Shown piece after piece: positions 50,687-54,168 of a stretch of DNA of 54,168 bases. A program made the translations under genes and the position numbers. How positions within the stretch are numbered: position 1 is the first letter of the stretch; each line of letters begins with the position of its first letter. The stretch is from Bacillota bacterium (GTDB lineage Bacteria > Bacillota > Clostridia > Acetivibrionales > JAEZXR01): the NCBI GenBank assembly GCA_023419605.1, contig JAEZXR010000016.1, positions 1 to 54,168 of the forward strand. Reading direction: 5' to 3'. Under the pieces are notes generated by a model. The model did no database searches and was not told the origin of the DNA. It saw only the letters and a list, made by a program, of their open reading frames with translations.

Positions 50687-51958
50687 TTAAAACCGCTTTT
50701 CGATATTGAGCATCCTGAATGTTTTTCTATGGTATCGAAGTTTTATATACCCTGTTGGGCCGTTCCTCTGCTTTCCGACGATAACCTTTATATCAAACTG
50801 GTCTTGTGTCTCGTCAGTGTCCTTGGGTACGTGAAGGAAAATTACGTTGTCCGCATCCTGTTCTATACTTCCGCTTTCCCGCAAATCGTGAAGTTCAGGC
50901 TCCCGGTTGTTTTTTGCATTTTCTCTGCTTAACTGGCTTAACACTACAACAGGTATTCCGAATTCCATTGACATTTCTTTGAATTGCCGGCTGACTTCTT
51001 CTATCTCATGCCTTCTATCAATGTTTTTACTGCTGCTTCTGCATAGTTGCAGATAGTCAACTACAAGTAAATCAAGGCATCCTTTAGATTTCAATTCCCT
51101 GCAATATGTACGGATCTCCTGAACAGTCGCAAGTTCATCATTGATAATCAAATCCCAGTTCATCATATCCCCTGCTGCATTTGATATCTTTTCCAAATCC
51201 TCGTCGGACAGATATTTGCACATTCTGAGTTTATTACCATCCAGTGGCGTTACGTTTGCAATAAGCCTTTTTGTAAGCTGAGTTTGGCTCATTTCCCGGC
51301 TAATCAACACGCTTTTTATCCCTCTTGGCGCCATATGTGCCAGCATGTTTATTATATATGCCGTCTTTCCAACTCCAGGTCTTGCAGCAACGATTGTCAA
51401 TTCCTCTGGGTGTAATCCTGCTGTAAGCTTATCAAGATCAATGAATCCAGTGTTGTAGATATTATCCGATTTGTCCTGGTATTCCTTATCAATCTGGTCA
51501 AATGTAGCGGCCATTACTGACTGGAAATCGAACTTCTTTTTCTTGAAATCATTCACTGGTATATCAATCTCTTTCATTGCTTCAGACTTAAGCTCATGTG
51601 CCGGCGTCATATCAATTCTATTTGCGATCTCGATTATCTTATTGGCTGCTTTCTCGAGCTTTCTGCGGGCCGAATAGTCTTTTATCTTCTGGTAGTAATA
51701 ATCTGAATTTTCAGTAGTTACAATGCCGTCAACGATTCCAGTTAATATTTCAAGTGCGTTTGATATCTTCGGTAAAGCCTCCGATACGCTCAAGATATCT
51801 ATCGCCTTTCGCTTGCAATACAGTTCGTGCATGGCACAATATGTTTGCCGCAAGCAATCTGTAGTAAAATCTTCTTCCGTAAGCTTCGGTATGTAGTCCG
51901 TTTTCCCAAGAAGTATACAGGCTATCATAGCCTTTTCAATATCTAGGTTAAAAATCAT
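50687..51958 (-). CDS. DnaB-like replicative helicase
   Basis: About 423 residues. The N-terminal helical domain (EKAMIACILLG) and RecA-type C-terminal domain are complete: Walker A AARPGVGKTA (191-200), Walker B LDLLVVDYLQL, and the FGIPVVVLSQLSRENAKN region. DnaB helicases unwind DNA at the fork; in phages they are loaded by the upstream replication protein. The ATG at 51958 follows GAAGGAG and lies 4 bases after the DUF4373 gene. Confidence 0.93.
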   Translation of the reverse strand: MIFNLDIEKAMIACILLGKTDYIPKLTEEDFTTDCLRQTYCAMHELYCKRKAIDILSVSEALPKISNALEILTGIVDGIVTTENSDYYYQKIKDYSARRKLEKAANKIIEIANRIDMTPAHELKSEAMKEIDIPVNDFKKKKFDFQSVMAATFDQIDKEYQDKSDNIYNTGFIDLDKLTAGLHPEELTIVAARPGVGKTAYIINMLAHMAPRGIKSVLISREMSQTQLTKRLIANVTPLDGNKLRMCKYLSDEDLEKISNAAGDMMNWDLIINDELATVQEIRTYCRELKSKGCLDLLVVDYLQLCRSSSKNIDRRHEIEEVSRQFKEMSMEFGIPVVVLSQLSRENAKNNREPELHDLRESGSIEQDADNVIFLHVPKDTDETQDQFDIKVIVGKQRNGPTGYIKLRYHRKTFRMLNIEKRF

Positions 51959-51962
51959 ATTA

Positions 51963-52790
51963 TCACTCCTTCGATGGATCGTACTCACTCATGTCCTTGT
52001 ATTTTCCTTGTTCGGATTGGTCTTTGAAATTGCAATCAAGATAATCAACGTATCCACTGTTAAAAAAAGTGCTTCCGTGTTGCCATTCCTTCCATGGCTC
52101 TTTAGTTCTCTTGTATCTCTCTATGCATCTTTTTATTTGCTCGAATCCAATGTCATATAGTTTTTTCTTTTTGGCATCAGATATCTGCCCTTTGCCTTTT
52201 TTGTTTGGATATATAGACCAAACTTCTTCGAAAAATGCGCAATATATATTATTACTTTCCTTTACTTTACTTTGGGGATTAATGTATACATCATGTTGCA
52301 ATAACTCGTGTTTATGCGTATCTATGTATACGTTTACGTCGTTAATGTTTACATTTATGTCGTTAATGTTTACAATAACAACATTTTTAAAGTCAGAAAT
52401 TTCAGCAATTATGTATTCGCGAATTACATTAACTCTTTTTCTTCTCTTGCATGCCTCCAAATACCGCACTTGTATGCCTTTCGATGTAAGTATCCCGTAT
52501 TTTTTGTAAAGATTTGAGTCAAAAAAGCCTTCATTAATGCAATCATTAATTAAGTTATTGACTACATTAATGTCACAGTGCAATTGTTTACTGAATATAA
52601 TTGCTTCTCTATCGCCCCACTTTTTATAATAGCCTTTATCACCATATATTTTTTGTAGCAATTTAAGGATAATGCCTACTCCTGAAAGATCGTATTTTGC
52701 ATCAAGAAGATATGTCTTGTCATCCTGTTCCGTGAACATATCTACATCTATAGGGAAGTAGTCTAATCCTTCTTTTTGTGGTCTAGCCAT
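51963..52790 (-). CDS. Phage replication protein (DUF4373 / Lin1244-like)
   Basis: 275 residues. MARPQKEGLDYFPIDVDMF is the hallmark start of the DUF4373 domain, followed by winged-helix segments to about residue 110. An odd stretch (130-165) has three V-N-I/V-N-D units (NINDINVNINDVNVYID) acting as linker. The C terminus (FEEVWSIYPNKKGKGQISDA, then EWQHGSTFFNSGYVDYLD) is DnaD/DnaB-loader-like. It probably initiates phage replication and loads the helicase encoded next. Confidence 0.85.
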   Translation of the reverse strand: MARPQKEGLDYFPIDVDMFTEQDDKTYLLDAKYDLSGVGIILKLLQKIYGDKGYYKKWGDREAIIFSKQLHCDINVVNNLINDCINEGFFDSNLYKKYGILTSKGIQVRYLEACKRRKRVNVIREYIIAEISDFKNVVIVNINDINVNINDVNVYIDTHKHELLQHDVYINPQSKVKESNNIYCAFFEEVWSIYPNKKGKGQISDAKKKKLYDIGFEQIKRCIERYKRTKEPWKEWQHGSTFFNSGYVDYLDCNFKDQSEQGKYKDMSEYDPSKE

Positions 52791-52816
52791 ATCACCACCT
52801 CACCCCTTTATATTTT

Positions 52817-53758
52817 CTAATCGATTGAATCTATACTATCTACAGTAGCCTGGACCGAATCCATGTCCGTATGGGCATATATTTGAGTCGTGGCAATTGA
52901 CTCATGCCCAAGCATCTTTTGAATCTCCTGGAGCTGCACTCCGGCTTTGAGTAATGCCATTGCCCGTGTATGCCGGAATAGATGTGGATGTACATTTTTA
53001 GTAAGCCCTGCCTTGTGGCCGATATCCTTTACATATTTCTGGATAGCTCTTTTACTCCATCTGGTACCTTCACGGGAGATAAAAAGGGCCTCACATTCAT
53101 CCGTCCTACTATCTAGGTACTTTTGTACCCGATCTCGTGCATCCTCTGAAAATACACATGTGCGCTCCTTTTCACCTTTACCGAGCACCTTAAATCTCCT
53201 TGCTTCGAAGTTCAAACTGGTCCTGTTTTGCTGCCACCCCTCTGTCAACCTGCAGGCCGAGCTAAAGTAAAAGCTTATTACCGCACCACCCCGTAGGTCA
53301 CCGATGGAGTCTACATACTCCAGTAGCTTTTTATACTCGTCTATGGTTAAGTATGGCCGGACCTTCTTCCGGGATTTAGGCTTATCTACCTTGTCGCACG
53401 GATTTTTAATCACTGGAGCCAATTCCTGCTTGATAATGGACTTAAAAAAGCTATTAATAGATGTGTACTTCCGGGCAATGGATTGCGGTTTATTTTTACG
53501 GATATCCGCGCAGTATGCCATAAAATCCTCTATATCCAGATGTGTAACGTCTTGTAACCTTTTGTTTCCGATAAACCGGAGAAACATAGGTATATCCACA
53601 CTACACGCTGCCTTAATACTTTCCTGGGTTAATCCTTTGTTTTTGCAGTGCTGTCTATACCGATCCAGTATCTTAAGGTTTTCTCCAACTGCATTTTCTA
53701 CAACTGCTTTTGTAACAGGCCGAACAATTACATTTCTTACGGTTTTACTACGTAACAT
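52817..53758 (-). CDS. Tyrosine recombinase (phage integrase family)
   Basis: 313 residues. An N-terminal SAM-like core-binding domain (about 25-115) is followed by the catalytic domain with Arg170, Lys194, His259-x-x-Arg262, His285 and Tyr294 (HPHLFRHT, LGHESIATTQIYAH), so all catalytic residues are present. The ATG at 53758 follows GGGAGG. It lies in the early region rather than beside the left end, so it may be the integrase serving the right end or a XerC-like resolvase of the phage. Confidence 0.92.
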   Translation of the reverse strand: MLRSKTVRNVIVRPVTKAVVENAVGENLKILDRYRQHCKNKGLTQESIKAACSVDIPMFLRFIGNKRLQDVTHLDIEDFMAYCADIRKNKPQSIARKYTSINSFFKSIIKQELAPVIKNPCDKVDKPKSRKKVRPYLTIDEYKKLLEYVDSIGDLRGGAVISFYFSSACRLTEGWQQNRTSLNFEARRFKVLGKGEKERTCVFSEDARDRVQKYLDSRTDECEALFISREGTRWSKRAIQKYVKDIGHKAGLTKNVHPHLFRHTRAMALLKAGVQLQEIQKMLGHESIATTQIYAHTDMDSVQATVDSIDSID

Positions 53759-53829
53759 AATAATTACCTCCCTGTTATTCCGGCATACTGCACGGTTATT
53801 CAATTTTCAAATATCATGTTATCGCAAAA

Positions 53830-54168
53830 CTACGCTATAGGCTCAAAAAATGCTTCCAGCTCATCATTTGGGATTTCTATCCATCCTAAAGTATCATTTT
53901 CAAGCCTTTTTTCTCCCCCGATAAGGCGGTAGTTTTCATCTTCCTCCGGTGCGTTCCAAACAGTCCCTTCTTCGACTATGAAATCTTCGTCCATCTGAAA
54001 TCCATCGCCATCTACCTTTGGAACACAAAACCCTTTAATGCATTCATAAAATTTCATACAATCATCCTTCCCTATAAGACCCTCAAGCCTTTCTATTTTC
54101 TTTTCACAGTCTTTGATTACATGCTTCAAGTTTTCGAGGTCCTCTTTGATTTCATTGATTTTGCGTTT
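53830..54168 (-). CDS. Unknown phage protein with coiled-coil start (5' end outside window)
   Basis: At least 112 codons; the frame stays open to the window edge (RKINEIKEDLENL continues upstream of a TTG at 54129), so the start is not seen. The first 35 residues are heptad-like helix; the rest is acidic (VDGDGFQMDEDFIVEEGTVW, then EIPNDELEAFFEPIA) with no known motif. It precedes the recombinase gene in the early region. Confidence 0.6.
   Translation of the reverse strand, partial: KRKINEIKEDLENLKHVIKDCEKKIERLEGLIGKDDCMKFYECIKGFCVPKVDGDGFQMDEDFIVEEGTVWNAPEEDENYRLIGGEKRLENDTLGWIEIPNDELEAFFEPIA

Larger units (their letters stand above)
25481..54168. mobile_element. A118/SPP1-like siphoprophage (right end outside window)
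   Basis: A contiguous block of phage genes in canonical order: replication, terminase, portal, MuF, scaffold, capsid, connectors, tail tube, chaperones, tape measure, baseplate, fibre, holin and amidase, followed by a lysogeny/cargo zone. The left boundary is placed where the cpaF reading frame stops matching the family. The right boundary and attR are not in view. No structural gene is visibly broken, so it may be intact. Confidence 0.92.

Noticed and set aside
52817..53758. Assigning this recombinase as the enzyme acting at the left attachment end beside it
   Set aside because: It is 28 kb from the left junction and attR is not in view; another integrase could lie beyond the window, so the role is left open.

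Overview
The window looks like a Clostridia (low-to-moderate GC Firmicutes) chromosome. Ribosome binding sites are strong AGGAGG types, ATG/GTG/TTG starts are mixed, secreted proteins carry copper-amine-oxidase-N-terminal stalk domains and Thr/Pro-rich linkers, and the prophage is of a Firmicutes siphovirus type. No genus is assigned. Every host gene, and every prophage gene except one, lies on the minus strand, so transcription runs from high to low coordinates.

Host part (1-25480): a roughly 25 kb colinear cluster for a Tad/Flp-type pilus or secretion machine. In transcription order it holds the C-terminal stump of a CpaF/TadA ATPase, TadB, TadC, a Flp-like pilin, three TadE/TadG-type pseudopilins (one with a C-terminal Cys/His motif), an FHA protein, a Ser/Thr kinase fused to a ParA/CpaE-like domain, CpaB, a TadZ/CpaE-like ATPase with an abnormal P-loop, a second divergent CpaF-like ATPase with its own TadB/TadC-like pair, three paralogous pilin-like micro-proteins, two more pseudopilin-like proteins, and three large secreted proteins (stalk domain, PKD, and a 1640-residue Ig/propeller-like protein). 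The cluster therefore seems to encode two membrane motors, with kinase/FHA control genes between them. Palindromic repeats sit in its intergenic gaps.

Prophage part (about 25481 to beyond 54168): an A118/SPP1-like siphoprophage is inserted inside the canonical cpaF gene. Reading right to left come early genes (tyrosine recombinase, DUF4373-type replication protein, DnaB-like helicase, nuclease, RinA-like regulator), packaging (TerS, TerL), head (portal, MuF, scaffold, capsid), connectors, tail (tube, chaperones, tape measure, baseplate, fibre) and lysis (holin, amidase). At least five intrinsic-terminator-like hairpins interrupt the late region. The right end of the prophage and the 5' part of cpaF lie outside the window.

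Accessory region (25529-30560), between the lysis genes and the left attachment end: an AT-rich cargo zone. Its centrepiece is a four-gene operon with a near-consensus promoter: a small HTH regulator, a DNA C5-cytosine methyltransferase, a DUF262 (GmrS/ParB-like) protein and a divergent RelA/SpoT-type nucleotide synthetase. The arrangement looks like a self-contained anti-phage or addiction module and is the strongest candidate for an undescribed system here. The zone also holds a secreted Cys-rich protein on the plus strand, an unknown 99-residue protein, and a LexA-type winged helix joined to a ribbon-helix-helix-like tail in place of a protease domain.
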